Part shown: positions 54,601 to 60,589 of the stretch, piece by piece
Layout of the letters: each line of letters starts with the position of its first letter
Position numbering within the stretch: position 1 is the first letter of the stretch
Assembly: GCA_963971305.1 (NCBI GenBank)
Contig: OZ020306.1
Location: 70,405,022-70,469,021 of the forward strand
Length of the DNA stretch: 64,000 bases
Origin: Arcuatula senhousia
Lineage: Eukaryota > Mollusca > Bivalvia > Mytilida > Mytilidae
Direction: 5' to 3'
Position numbers and translations under genes: made by a program
The notes under the pieces: generated by a model
What the model was told of the DNA's origin: nothing
The model's database searches: none
What the model saw: only the letters and a program-made list of their open reading frames with translations

Positions 54601-55382
54601 CTACCTCTTCTTTTAGAGAAGCTTTTATTCACATTGGTAAGTTAGCCTGAGGGTAATCATCTCTACATGCAACTCTGTCTAAACCACTCAATGGATTTTC
54701 ATGAAACTTTCACATATTCTTTTTGGCATAATGTAGATGTCTGATGAGCACCTCTTATTTTAGATCTTGATCTTATTATGGGGATACGTTACTTTGGTCG
54801 ACCATCTTACTTTTCAAAACAAATTTGCATAATTAATGGTAATACCATGACACATTGAAATATTCATTTGAAATAGGGGGTCATGGGTCAATTTTTGAAG
54901 TTATTTGACTTTGAAATAAACATTTTTGGCGGGAAATTTATATAGAAGTAATGGGAAAAGATCCGTAATTTTCAAAATTTTGTTATTCTCCATTGATTAA
55001 AACAATTTTTTTTCATTACATTTCAACCAAAAACAAACACAAGAAAGTTCAAATCTTTCTCTAAACATCATAGGTCATGGACTATCTTTTTTCAATAATT
55101 TACATCAAAGATAAACAATAGCCTGAAAGTTCAACGATGTTTAAGTAAAATTGACGTTGCGTTTTAAATTGAAAATGGATGTTTTTCTGTTTCACAGGTA
55201 AATTTTATAGATAATGTCATTTTTAACTTAACGTATCCCCTTATATTTTCAGGGAGTATTTTATTTGTCAGTTGCCTTTCACATTAATAAAAATTAATAT
55301 TTCTTTAATTTAGGTGATCATATTTGAGGAAGAGAAAGCTGGTGACTCTATAACATTCCAGGATTATCCAGAATTATCGTGA
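24244..55382 (+). CDS. GLB1L2: Beta-galactosidase-1-like protein (GH35), complete 18-exon gene
   Basis: Coding exons: 24244-24629, 25468-25536, 26332-26427, 26909-27017 (or its duplicate 27063-27171), 28931-29023, 29415-29490, 30425-30583, 36259-36402, 36987-37070, 43974-44018, 44651-44718, 45517-45675, 47883-47972, 49502-49592, 50140-50227, 50692-50809, 52485-52601, 55314-55382. They total 2061 nt, 686 residues plus stop, and all junction phases agree. Family GH35 removes terminal beta-linked galactose. Landmarks are [30 protein letters not shown], the acid/base Glu in IENEFGSY (residue 235), the nucleophile Glu in [13 protein letters not shown] (residue 310), [11 protein letters not shown], and the C-terminal [15 protein letters not shown]. 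Residues 37-55 are a hydrophobic anchor after a basic/acidic tail, predicting a type II membrane protein instead of a cleaved signal peptide. It is nearest to vertebrate GLB1L2/GLB1L3; which one is not decidable here. Confidence 0.92.
25468..25536 (+). CDS. GLB1L2: GLB1L2-like exon 2
   Basis: Sixty-nine bases between TTTTGTAG and GTAAGTA encode [20 protein letters not shown], matching the YVPWNLHEP region of GH35 enzymes. Phase 2 at both ends. Confidence 0.92.
25555..25945. repeat. Diverged two-copy tandem repeat (about 185 bp) in intron 2
   Basis: TACATTTAAGTTGTGTCCC... at 25566 and TATATTTAAGTTGTTTCAC... at 25743 begin two copies that both contain TTATTGTCTAGTTG, a GT run, GTGGAGGAAACCA and GGCAGGTAACTGACA or CAGCAGGTAACTGACA. 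The second copy has an insertion near its end. Confidence 0.7.
26332..26427 (+). CDS. GLB1L2: GLB1L2-like exon 3
   Basis: Encodes [20 protein letters not shown] then [12 protein letters not shown], the conserved GH35 segment around RPGPYICAEW that lines the galactose site. Acceptor TTTCAG, donor GTAAGA, phase 2 to 2. Confidence 0.95.
26909..27017 (+). CDS. GLB1L2: GLB1L2-like exon 4, version a
   Basis: 109 bases after ATTTTAG encode [19 protein letters not shown] then [17 protein letters not shown]. Donor GTTTGTT at 27018. It enters in phase 2 and leaves in phase 0. A near-identical complete exon follows 45 bases later. Confidence 0.92.
27063..27171 (+). CDS. GLB1L2: GLB1L2-like exon 4, version b (tandem duplicate exon)
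   Basis: Also 109 bases, with its own acceptor (CTGTTTAG) and donor (GTTTGTT). It differs from version a in two residues, YKGYQ for YKRYQ and WFGTL for WFSTL; other changes are silent, so both appear selected as protein. Including both would shift the frame and hit TGA after seven codons (start ATG GCT TCT). The intervening 45 bases are too short for normal intron removal. The pattern fits mutually exclusive exons. Confidence 0.88.
27202..28490 (+). mobile_element. GTCTCGCC-type tandem-core element in intron 4
   Basis: It begins GTCTCGCCTGCGAAGC just 30 bases after exon 4b, followed by a CGG-rich run, then diverged repeats of GGAAAAGTTTTGCGAGCACC and AACTATAGGTCCTAGGTTGA (three copies), and ends GGTGCCGGCAGGCGAGACAT then TTAACTCTTGTT. 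A separate 557-bp MITE (27435-27991) is inserted in its first repeat. Confidence 0.8.
27435..27991. mobile_element. 557-bp MITE with TA target duplication, Tc1/mariner-like
   Basis: Ends are CAGATGGGTGCACAC (27435) and GTGTGCACCTATCTG (to 27991), inverted repeats with one mismatch. TA flanks both sides (27433-27434 and 27992-27993). The neighbouring uninterrupted copy of the host repeat at about 28160 shows the empty form. The interior is rich in AGTTAACTT and repeats AGTTAACTTGAAAAGCAG. There is no ORF. Confidence 0.85.
28931..29023 (+). CDS. GLB1L2: GLB1L2-like exon 5 (acid/base glutamate)
   Basis: Encodes [19 protein letters not shown] then [12 protein letters not shown]. The second Glu of IENE (residue 235) corresponds to the proton donor of GH35 enzymes. 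Phase 0 at both ends, acceptor TTTTCAG, donor GTAATA. Confidence 0.95.
29415..29490 (+). CDS. GLB1L2: GLB1L2-like exon 6
   Basis: Encodes [16 protein letters not shown] then DLGSSVFYD and one base of the next codon. The donor is GTAAGT at 29491. This is the only complete copy; the last 65 bases plus donor are repeated downstream. Confidence 0.92.
29426..30255 (+). repeat. 115-bp tandem array of exon 6 end plus donor plus CA-rich intron (about 8 copies)
   Basis: ACATGGCATAGTAG begins at 29426, 29541, 29656, 29771, 29886 (exactly 115 bp apart) and 29995 (109 bp), followed by two more degraded copies at about 30100 and 30168. Each unit holds the last 65 exon bases, the donor GTAAGTGAG and a CA-rich stretch. 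Copies 2-5 share substitutions; copies 6-8 are increasingly worn and several later donors are lost. The complete exon with its acceptor is only at the left end. Confidence 0.95.
30425..30583 (+). CDS. GLB1L2: GLB1L2-like exon 7 (catalytic nucleophile)
   Basis: 159 bases encode [20 protein letters not shown] and on to [24 protein letters not shown]. The Glu of [10 protein letters not shown] (residue 310) matches the GH35 nucleophile. Donor GTAGGT at 30584. Phase 1 to 1. Confidence 0.95.
30631..30745 (+). pseudogene. Decayed tandem duplicate of exon 7 3' edge
   Basis: TTATTGATGATGGAGTTCTT (30649) aligns with TTATTGGTGATGGAGTTTTG of exon 7 at 30511 (offset 138). Similarity continues through the TTGACCATTGGGGTG region, CTCACCAAACTAGAAGAACT, and into the intron (TTTTAGGTTGGAAGTTC against AATGTAGGTTAAATTTC). 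The former donor reads TTTTAGG, so it is dead. Confidence 0.85.
30746..31720. other. Intron 7, left part, no feature seen
   Basis: AT-rich sequence with no exon. Minus-strand frames of 91 and 62 codons (30865-31140, 31159-31347) show no family motif and I do not call them. Confidence 0.4.
31722..34960 (+). repeat. 77/78-bp tandem array of acceptor plus exon 8 start (42 copies)
   Basis: Each unit is TTTATTTTCAG plus the first 60 or so bases of exon 8 (encoding [20 protein letters not shown]). Exon-start positions run from 31730 to 34894; 41 periods include seven 78-bp units carrying an extra A (TACAATGTTC) and 34 of 77 bp. Recurrent variants are CTGGAC/CTAGAC, GAAGG/GAAAG and GCC/GCA/GCG. After a 77-bp unit the frame reads [11 protein letters not shown] then stop; a 78-bp unit keeps the frame. 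A 1.3-kb element separates this array from the 43rd copy, which is the true exon. Confidence 0.97.
34961..36249 (+). mobile_element. TATACCCC-type tandem-core element splitting the exon 8 array
   Basis: It starts TATACCCCCACTCGTAAGAG, has a CCGT/CTGT run (35010-35055), then about seven repeats of a unit near 167-172 bp containing TTCAAATTTGGTACACAGCT and CATCTACTTCCTGTTTTCC, and ends CGAGTGGGGGTATGC then GTGCAACCCCTTG. A larger duplication of about 514 bp is visible inside (35195 onward recurs at 35709). Its right end lies only 9 bases upstream of the exon 8 acceptor AG. Confidence 0.85.
36259..36402 (+). CDS. GLB1L2: GLB1L2-like exon 8
   Basis: Encodes [47 protein letters not shown] with split codons at both ends. 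[11 protein letters not shown] is a hallmark of GH35. The acceptor is TTTATTTTCAG, reduced to a short pyrimidine tract because a mobile element ends just upstream. Donor GTAAGG. Confidence 0.95.
36403..36986. other. Intron 8, no feature beyond a poly-A tract
   Basis: AT-rich; an A-rich run with scattered C lies at 36673-36700. No coding evidence. Confidence 0.5.
36987..37070 (+). CDS. GLB1L2: GLB1L2-like exon 9
   Basis: 84 bases encode [20 protein letters not shown] then LIQKYST. The DYDAxxxEAGD region is conserved in GH35 proteins. Acceptor GTTTTAG, donor GTAATA, phase 1 to 1. Confidence 0.93.
37095..37725. repeat. Tandem-core repeat element in intron 9 (TATGTCCAAAAGACATA type)
   Basis: It starts with a hairpin (TATGTCCAAAAGACATA), contains three to four diverged copies of a unit with GGAATGGACTTTAA, GGAAAATATAGGTCAC and GCATCACTAGGTGCACCTA, and ends with a GGACGGACGGACGGACG run. 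Same general design as the other tandem-core elements. Confidence 0.65.
39265..39420 (+). mobile_element. Worn fragment of tRNA-derived SINE
   Basis: GGTGGTGAAGTTGTTAATG, GGTCGTGGTTCTATCCTGGT and TTTTCCGACTCTTCCTTCAT match, with losses, the head and first body part of the SINE at 54206. Confidence 0.65.
40420..40770 (-). mobile_element. tRNA-derived SINE, minus-strand copy
   Basis: Reverse complement of the SINE at 54206-54545. The tRNA-like head is at the high-coordinate end (GCATTAACCACTACACCACC at 40739, inverse of the A box; GGATCGAACC near 40703, inverse of the B box) and the tail ends near TATCCTGGATTGGGAAAC. It is nested in the foldback-like element. Confidence 0.85.
40795..41613 (+). 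mobile_element. AGCTCACCT-type tandem-core element in intron 9
   Basis: The left hairpin is AGCTCACCTGGACC with its inverse GGTCCAGGTGAGCT, then a CGTCGT run, then about four diverged copies of the module AAAGTTGTCAGATGACCCC with GAGAAAAGCTGTTGCTTGCT, and a right end ACCAGGTGAGC then CTCCTGTGAGCCTCTTGTTT. Confidence 0.85.
42000..42953. other. Intron 9, right part, no gene
   Basis: AT-rich DNA. GTGGCATAAAGTGCTGTTTG near 42421 resembles GGGCATAAAGTGTTATTGTC near 28602, so it is probably another dispersed repeat. No coding evidence. Confidence 0.4.
42954..43941 (+). mobile_element. GTCTCGCC-type tandem-core element in intron 9
   Basis: The left hairpin is GTCTCGCCTGCGACG... with inverse ...AAGGCGAGAC, followed by a CGGCGG run, then about five copies of a unit near 180 bp with AACTTTTTTGTAAGACTTTT, TATAATAGCTAGGCATCTGA and GCTCCAGTGACTCTGTGAAC, and a right end GGTGCCGGCAGGCGAGACAT then CACACTTGTTT. 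It ends about 32 bases before exon 10. Confidence 0.88.
43974..44018 (+). CDS. GLB1L2: GLB1L2-like exon 10 (45 bp microexon-like)
   Basis: Forty-five bases after ACTGTATAG encode [14 protein letters not shown] with split codons at both ends; donor GTAAGT. It corresponds to the proline-rich linker after the catalytic barrel (vertebrate IPLPPPP region). The short length and the transposon just upstream make it the least certain coding exon, but phase and position fit. Confidence 0.85.
44651..44718 (+). CDS. GLB1L2: GLB1L2-like exon 11 with GC donor
   Basis: 68 bases encode [20 protein letters not shown] then IK. The donor reads AAG|GCAAGT, a non-canonical GC-AG intron with otherwise perfect consensus. 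The frame joins exon 12 at phase 0. Confidence 0.9.
44719..45516. other. Intron 11, no gene; small inverted repeat
   Basis: TACTGTAAAAGGGGATAATT at 44899 and AATTTCCCCTTTTACAGTA near 45088 are inverted, so about 210 bp may be a small MITE. Nothing else is recognised apart from a short CA run near 45437. Confidence 0.5.
45517..45675 (+). CDS. GLB1L2: GLB1L2-like exon 12
   Basis: 159 bases encode [39 protein letters not shown], and on to GTMKDRLQ. QxYGYILY and xxDRxQVF are conserved in the beta-sandwich domain of GH35 enzymes. Acceptor TTTGACAG, donor GTATTA, phase 0 to 0. Confidence 0.95.
46214..47342. mobile_element. About 1.1-kb terminal-inverted-repeat element in intron 12
   Basis: The left end TTTGCTGTGTATAGTGCGCA (near 46216) is the inverse of the right end TGCGCACTATACACGGCAAA (near 47318), and a second pair, GGGGTGCGCACAATAC and TGTGCGCATTGTACA, lies just inside. 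There is no transposase, so it is non-autonomous. I cannot fix the target duplication. Confidence 0.65.
47883..47972 (+). CDS. GLB1L2: GLB1L2-like exon 13
   Basis: 90 bases encode [20 protein letters not shown] then [10 protein letters not shown]. The acceptor is ACTCGTCAG, a weak pyrimidine tract preceded by TTTTTTTT. The donor GTATTG is also weak. Phase 0 to 0. Confidence 0.9.
47897..48235 (+). repeat. Decayed tandem copies (3) of exon 13 3' edge and donor region
   Basis: Exon sequence AGAAGATATCC (47897) and TTTTAGATTGGACTTCAAG recur as AGAAGAAATCAG with TTTTAGATTGGACTTCAAG at about 48052, and as AGAAGAAATCAGACAG with TTTTAGGTTGGACTTTC at about 48189. Copy 2 still shows ACATCTTATAAACTTAAAGA followed by GTAAGA and an intron part GTGAAATAAAGGGGGGTTGG like the first. 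Spacing is about 155 then 137 bp. In-frame changes show decay. Confidence 0.85.
48373..48500 (+). repeat. 18-bp minisatellite (about 7 copies)
   Basis: Units read GTCACTGGTTACGTGACC with C/T and G/A variants. It lies inside the possible LTR. The short frames on both strands here are by-products. Confidence 0.9.
48885..48920 (+). promoter_or_regulatory. CRE-like site and TATA box
   Basis: A perfect palindromic TGACGTCA is followed 20 bases later by TATATAAA. Within an intron this pair is best explained as the promoter of a mobile element, but could start a short transcript. Sequence evidence only. Confidence 0.4.
49502..49592 (+). CDS. GLB1L2: GLB1L2-like exon 14
   Basis: 91 bases encode [20 protein letters not shown] then [10 protein letters not shown] plus one base. 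VENLGRVNF matches the conserved VENxGRVNYG segment. Donor GTAATG at 49593; the same bases occur inside the exon at 49553. Confidence 0.93.
49553..49632 (+). repeat. 40-bp x 2 tandem duplication across the exon 14 donor
   Basis: GTAATGAAAGGGTCACAGGT starts at 49553 and again at 49593, 40 bp apart, with one difference (ATGAACTT against ATGGACTT). The first copy is coding; the second begins exactly at the donor, so the donor GTAATG is a copy of an internal exon hexamer. After the second copy the sequence reads AAAAGGTTGAG, a possible decoy donor. Confidence 0.92.
49633..50139. other. Intron 14, no feature seen
   Basis: AT-rich, no coding evidence and no recognised repeat. Confidence 0.4.
50140..50227 (+). 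CDS. GLB1L2: GLB1L2-like exon 15
   Basis: 88 bases after TTTTTTGCAG encode [20 protein letters not shown] then SFNRNFIH. It corresponds to the GLxGxxxLNxxxLxxWxIYPL segment of GH35 proteins. Donor GTAAGC, phase 1 to 2. Confidence 0.94.
50692..50809 (+). CDS. GLB1L2: GLB1L2-like exon 16
   Basis: 118 bases encode [39 protein letters not shown]. The acceptor is TCTTTCAG and the donor GTAAGA; phase 2 to 0. DTFLxMxGWGKG continues into exon 17. Confidence 0.94.
51015..52276 (-). mobile_element. Tandem-core element with repeated TGACCTTGAGGTCA motif in intron 16
   Basis: The high-coordinate end has a hairpin (GTCTCCCCCTTCTGGGAAGGGGAGAC); the low end carries GATGTCTCCCCTTCCTTG. Between are about seven copies of a unit near 140-150 bp with TTGACCTTGAGGTCAAAGGT, GACACATCGTCTCATGGTGA and AAGTTATGGCC. 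The hairpin end on the right suggests minus orientation relative to the other families. Confidence 0.75.
52485..52601 (+). CDS. GLB1L2: GLB1L2-like exon 17
   Basis: 117 bases encode [39 protein letters not shown]. GxVFVNGxxLGRYWxIGPQxTLYVP is a GH35 C-terminal hallmark. Acceptor TTGTAG, donor GTGAGA, phase 0 to 0. Only this copy has the 5' half and acceptor. Confidence 0.95.
52530..54190 (+). repeat. About 111-bp tandem array of exon 17 end plus donor plus G-rich intron (15 copies)
   Basis: AGATACTGG (or a one-base variant) recurs at 52530, 52642, 52754, 52865, 52976, 53087, 53198, 53314, 53426, 53551, 53664, 53773, 53883, 53991 and 54101 (spacing 108-125 bp). Each unit holds the last 72 or so exon bases, a donor (GTGAGAGGGGG or GTAAGAGGGGG) and a G-rich intron piece of variable length. 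Copy 1 is the real exon. Later copies change GATATAGG to GAGTATAGG and some lose a base (TACCGCACC), so they no longer read GRYWDIGPQ in one frame. A 267-codon frame across the copies is a by-product of the 111-bp period. Confidence 0.97.
54206..54545 (+). mobile_element. tRNA-derived SINE in intron 17
   Basis: The head has RNA polymerase III boxes: A box TGGTGTAGTGGTTAACG (54216) and B box GGTTCGATTCT (54260). The body includes TTTTCCGACTCTCTCTTGAC and AGAGTTCGATAAGAGAAGGC, and the tail ends CCAATCCAGGATAAATAGAT. The same family is at 40420-40770 (minus) and, worn, at 39265. Confidence 0.88.
54546..55313. other. Intron 17, right part; one isolated worn exon 17-like piece
   Basis: At 54555-54603, GATACCAGAGTATTGGTCCGCAGAAAAACCTGTATG and CCCCAGCACCCTACCTC are a worn copy of the exon 17 unit, cut off from the array by the SINE. 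The rest is AT-rich with no coding evidence. Confidence 0.7.
55314..55382 (+). CDS. GLB1L2: GLB1L2-like exon 18 (terminal)
   Basis: After TTAATTTAG the exon encodes [20 protein letters not shown] then LS and TGA (55380-55382). VIVFEE is the typical C-terminal strand of this family. The 3' UTR follows; an AATAAA lies at about 55972, a plausible polyadenylation signal. Confidence 0.92.
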   Translation: MIIFEEEKAGDSITFQDYPELS

Positions 55383-55469
55383 TACACACCAAAGATCAGA
55401 GAGATAAAGAATGACTCTGTGATGAAAAGAAATTATTAAGACCTGTGTTGAAAGGATGTATTACTGACT

Positions 55470-55673
55470 ACCGTGGATTCATTTATTTCGTGGGTACTTA
55501 TATTGATGAAAAAGGATCAGTTCGTGGATTCTTAAATTTGTGGCTTTGAAGACTACAGCAAATGGATCAATGCTAAATTTTCTTTTTTTGTGGGGCATCA
55601 ATTTTCATGGGTAAAGGCCACCCACTGAAACCACGAAAATTAATACCCCACATAACATAATGAAACGACAGTG
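55470..55673 (+). mobile_element. TGTGGATTCATT MITE in the 3' flank
   Basis: From ACCGTGGATTCATTTATTTCG to AATGAAACGACAGTG, with the same internal order as the copy at 8665. If transcription runs to the AATAAA near 55972 it is part of the 3' UTR. Confidence 0.75.
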
Positions 55674-56356
55674 TTTGAAAAGAACAAGAGGAAAATCTTA
55701 TTACAACCAGGAGAAAGTCAAATTTGGTAAAATCATGTTTTAAGTGATTATCGCAGTTGATGAAAATCTCCTCATTACCAAACCTGTTAATGTCAATTTA
55801 AATCATTTGAAAATACATGTACAATCATGTATCTGAAAATAAGTGCAATTTTACCTGCAGGTAATTCAAGTTTATGACTTATGTGCATTGTAACATCAGG
55901 AAGTTTCAAAGGATCTAAGTATGAATTACTTTCTGGCTTCACCTTTTAGTAAGATGGCCATGCCCCTCTTTCAATAAAAAACCCCAGCATCCCTAGAAAG
56001 ATACAAGCATTTTTGGTCCTTACTTACATCACCCAATATAATAGAAAGTTTTATACTCTATTTGTTAACTTGATCTTGAGTGCCATAAAATCTTACTACC
56101 TAAGGTTGTAGTGAATTCATAATACATATCTATTCTATCATGTAAATGTATTAATTTTTGTTTTCAGTTTTTGTTGTGGGTATAAAATTTCATGGCTTTC
56201 AAATACATTGTATTGTTAATTGACTTGCATATAAAAATTGGCATGTACTTTATCTTTCTCTAACTTCCATTGACTGTCAATATCATTTTATAGCAAAAAT
56301 TAGTGCAGTGCAATAATACTGTTATTTGTTATACATGTAGTTATTTTTGTGTATTT

Positions 56357-56567
56357 ACTGTGGATTCATCTATTTTCATGGGTACCAATTTTCGTGGATT
56401 GATAAAAATCGATAAGTTTGTGGATTCTAAAATTGATAGTTCTGAAGCCTGCAGCATTTAGGTCAATGCTTTTTTTTCCTTTCTTGGGATATAAGGTTTC
56501 ATGGGTCATGGCCACCAACGAAAACCATGAAAATTGATACCTCATGTTTGATAATGAAACCACTGTA
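56357..56567 (+). mobile_element. TGTGGATTCATT MITE
   Basis: From ACTGTGGATTCATCTATTTT to AATGAAACCACTGTA; about 210 bp, no coding capacity. Confidence 0.78.
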
Positions 56568-57040
56568 TTAAGGACAAGGAAACTTAATTTCTTGTTAGAA
56601 ATTTGTTAATTGCATGCAAATGTTGAATGGAAAGAAACAAAATATAGCCTACCTAATCACAATGTTATATGTCATAAAACTGGAAATTTTTGCGGTAATT
56701 TAATTTTTACGTTATTTTGCGGTTGAAACTCGACTGCAAAATTTAAAATTGCATGAAAATAATAAAAATATATTGTTAATAAAGATGTTAAACCGCAAAT
56801 ATAAAAAACCATAATTTTCATCCCATTCCACAAAATTTTCACACCTGAAAAAAAAAACAGTTATACTGTAGAATTTCAATTAAAAAAATCCTTTATGTCA
56901 GCCTTTGTTTGTCATTTTTTATGCAGAATTGTAGTGTAACTGATATTAATTAATGAACTGATTATAGTGCATTTAATATTTACAAAATACATGTACATTC
57001 CTTTTCCTGGTATAATTTTACTGGACACATAATTACATTT
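56568..57040. other. AT-rich intergenic DNA, no gene
   Basis: No coding evidence. The A/T runs near 56840 and 56880 are low complexity. Confidence 0.4.
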
Positions 57041-58635
57041 TATACCCCCACTCGTAAGAGAGGGGGCTATATTGCAATCACCTTGTCCGTCCGTCCGTCC
57101 GTCCGTCCGTCTGTCCGTCCGTCTGTCCGTCTGTCCGTCCGGTACAATATCTCGGCTTCTATTGAAGGGATTGATTTCAATTTTGGTAGACAGCTTTAGC
57201 ATTATGCAATGTACATTTCCTCCACTTTTCAGGTCAGTCCATGATCTACTTCCTGTTTTCCGAGCCGACTTAGACTTTTTTAAGGGTAAAAAATGGGAAA
57301 TTTTTCGTAACAGTTTTCTCAGCTTCTACTGAAGGGATTGATTTTAAATTTGGTATACAGGTTCAGCATGATGAGTTGTACCGTGCCTCCCCTTTTCAGG
57401 TCAGTCGGTCATATACTTCCTGTTTTTCGAGCCGACTTAGACTATTTTAAGGGTCAAAAATGGGAAATTTTTCGTAACAGTTTTCTCAGCTTCTACTGAA
57501 GGGATTGATTTTAAATTTGGTATACAGGTTTAGCATGATGAGTTGTACCGTGCCTCCCCTTTTCAGGTCAGTCGGTCATATACTTCCTGTTTTTCGAGCC
57601 GACTTAAACTATTTTAAGGGTCAAAAATGGGAAATTTTTCGTAACAGTTTTCTCAGCTTCTACTGAAGGGATTGATTTTAAATTTGGTATACAGGTTCAG
57701 CATGATGAGTTGTACCGTGTCTCCCCTTTTCAGGTCAGTTGGTCATATACTTCCTGTTTTTCGAGCCGACTTAGACTATTTTAAGGGTAAAAAATGGGAA
57801 ATTTTTCGTAACAGTTTTCTCAGCTTCTACTGAAGGGATTGATTTTAAATTTGGTATACAGGTTTAGCATGATGAGTTGTACCGTGCCTCCCCTTTTCAG
57901 GTCAGTCGGTCATATACTTCCTGTTTTTCGAGCCGACTTAGACTATTTTAAGGGTCAAAAATGGGAAATTTTTCGTAACAGTTTTCTCAGCTTCTACTGA
58001 AGGGATTGATTTTAAATTTGGTATACAGGTTCAGCATGATGAGTTGTACCGTGCCTCCCCTTTTCAGGTCAGTTGGTCATATACTTCCTGTTTTTCGAGC
58101 CGACTTAGACTATTTTAAGGGTAAAAAATGGGAAATTTTTCGTAACAGTTTTCTCAGCTTCTACTGAAGGGATTGATTTTAAATTTGGTATACAGGTTTA
58201 GCATGATGAGTTGTACCGTGCCTCCCCTTTTCAGGTCAGTTGGTCATATACTTCCTGTTTTTCGAGCTGACTTAGACTATTTTAAGGGTAAAAAATGGAA
58301 ACATTTTTGTAACAGATTTCTTAGCTTCTACTGAAGAGATTGATTTATAATTTGGTACACAGATTCTGCATGATGAGTTGTACCGTGCCTCCCCTTTTCA
58401 GGTCAGTTGGTCATCTACTTCCTGTTTTCCGAGCCAACTTAGACTATTTTAAGGGTAAAAATGAACAGATTTCTCAATTTCTACTTAAGGGATTAATTTC
58501 TAATTTAGTATAAGGCTTAAGCATGATGCATTGTACTGTGCCTCCCCTTTCTGGGCAAGTCAGTCATCTACGTCCTGTTTTCTGAATAGTCGAGTGGGGG
58601 TATGCTTAGCACGACTTAGTGCAACCCCTTGTTTT
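57041..58635 (+). mobile_element. TATACCCC-type tandem-core element with 167-bp core units
   Basis: The left end TATACCCCCACTCGTAAGAG is followed by a CCGT/CTGT run (57086-57140), then about eight core units, of which CAGTTTTCTCAGCTTCTACT at 57311, 57478 and 57645 shows an exact 167-bp period. The right end is CGAGTGGGGGTATGC then GTGCAACCCCTTGTT. Some frames open across units but have no domain. Confidence 0.9.
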
Positions 58636-58761
58636 CTTTCTCTTTTCGTTGTCATTATATCAATTTGTATGAATGTGTCATACATGTACTTTTACATATC
58701 AATTCTGAATGTATTTTGAGATATCTATGTTTTATTTCACTATAAATATACATGTATTTTT

Positions 58762-59336
58762 TATACCCCTCTCGTAAGAGATGGGGCTATATTGCAATAA
58801 CCTTGTCCGTCTGTCTGTCCGTCCGGTTCAATTTCTCTGCTTCTACTGGATGGATTGGTTTCAAATTTGGTACACAGCTTCAGCATGATGAGTTACACCT
58901 TGCTTCCCCTTTCCAGGTCAGTCCATCATCTACTTCCTGTTTTCCGAGCCGACTTAGACTTTTTTAAGGGTAAAAAATTTGAAATGTGAAATTTTTTCGT
59001 AACAGATTTCTCGGCTTCTACTGGATGGATTGGTTTCAAATTTGGAACACAGCTTCAGCATGATGAGTTATACTGTGCCTCCCCTTTCAAGGTCAGTCCA
59101 TCATCTACTTCCTGTTTTCCGAGCCAACTTAGACTTTTAATAGGTCAAAAATAGACAATTTTTTGTAACAGATTTCCCGGCTTCCACAGAAGGTATTGAT
59201 TTCAAATTTGGTATACAGCTTTAGCATGATGAGTTGTGTCGTTCCTCCCTTTTCCAGGTCAGTCAGTCATCTACTTCCTGTTTTCTGAACGGTCGAATGG
59301 TGGTTTGCTTAGCACGACTTAGTGCAACCCCTTGTT
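58762..59336 (+). mobile_element. TATACCCC-type tandem-core element, short copy
   Basis: Same ends as 57041-58635 (left TATACCCCTCTCGTAAGAG; right CGACTTAGTGCAACCCCTTG) but only about three core units. Flanking text ATATACATGTATTTTTTATA occurs before it and again near 59513, just after its right flank. Confidence 0.85.
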
Positions 59337-59972
59337 ATATCTTACTTATAATACATGTACATTCCTTTTCCTGGTGCAATTTAATTAGACACATAATTAT
59401 ATTTTTTTCTTTCTGTTCATTGTCATTATATCAATTTGTATAAATGTTTCATACTTTGACATATCAATTTTTAAGGTATTTTTGAGATATATATGTTTTA
59501 TTTCACTATAAATATACATGTATTTTTTATATCTTTAAATTTTACCGTTAAAAATAAAAAAAAAATATAACATTTTCTGATATTTGTCTATTAAACAGCA
59601 TCATTTAGGGAGTGATGAAGCATATTTATGTAGCTCCTAATTATTTCACACGAAGTGGCGAGGTATTATGTTATACCCTCAGTTTCATTTTGTCCCGATG
59701 ATAACCCGAAACATGTTAAGGGATTTGAATGATATTTTGCACAGCTGTTAAGATAAAGGTCAAGTTCAATTTTCAGGATCCCAAAAATATTAAATATGGT
59801 TTTGCCAGTTGCCACTTTATATTTTTTTTACTGTCCCATTGGTTGCCCTATTTTGATTATGTCTGTCACAAAGTCATCCTGGTCAAATTTTCAGTTTATA
59901 CAGGTTAGAAATAAAAATAAGTGAAAAGAACTTAGAAGGGATTCAAAAACGCTAAGACAGGTTTTCAGTGTT
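59337..59972. other. Intergenic DNA, no gene
   Basis: 59410-59530 repeats 58640-58760 (CATTGTCATTATATCAATTTG ... ATTTCACTATAAATATACATGT), so the region holds a local duplication of about 760 bp including the short TATACCCC element or its flank. No coding evidence. Confidence 0.55.
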
Positions 59973-59973
59973 T

Positions 59974-60589
59974 GTCTCGCCTGCGACGAATAGTCGCGGA
60001 AGGCGAGACATAGGTATTACTTTCCGGAGGTGGCGACGGCGTAAACTCTTTTGTAAGACTTTTGTGGACAATGAATTGCTGGAAAAGTATATTAGCTAGT
60101 CATCTGATATTTGGTATACAGACAGTTCAGGTTATGGTCTACTCAACTGTCACCATGCCATGTGACCCTGACCCCATTTTCATGCTCCAGTGACTCTGTG
60201 AACTTAGGTCTTTTTTCAGGCCGTAAACTTTTTTATAAGACTTTTGTGGACGATGAATTGCTGGAAAAGTGTATTAGCTAGGCATCTGATATTAGGTATA
60301 CAGACAGTTTAGGTTATGGTCTACACAACTGTCACCATGCCATGTGACCCTGACCCCATTTTCACACTCTAGTGACTCTGTGAACTTAGGTCTTTTTCAG
60401 GCAAAAAAACTTTTTTGTAATACATGTACTTGTGTGGACAATGGATTGCTTGAATAGTATAATAGCTAGGCATCTGATATTGGGTATACAGACACTTTTT
60501 GTGTTTATATCAAGAAATGAAAGCTTAGGTAGTTGATTTTAGTGATGGTGCCGGCAGGCGAGACATACTTTTAGTGGCCACACTTGTTT
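59974..60589 (+). mobile_element. GTCTCGCC-type tandem-core element, short copy
   Basis: The left hairpin GTCTCGCCTGCGACG..., two full and one partial unit like those at 42954-43941, and the right end GGTGCCGGCAGGCGAGACAT then CACACTTGTTT. Confidence 0.87.

Noticed and set aside
57072..57332. Ser/Val/Pro-rich frame in the TATACCCC element
   Set aside because: It is a translation of the CCGT/CTGT microsatellite and repeat core.
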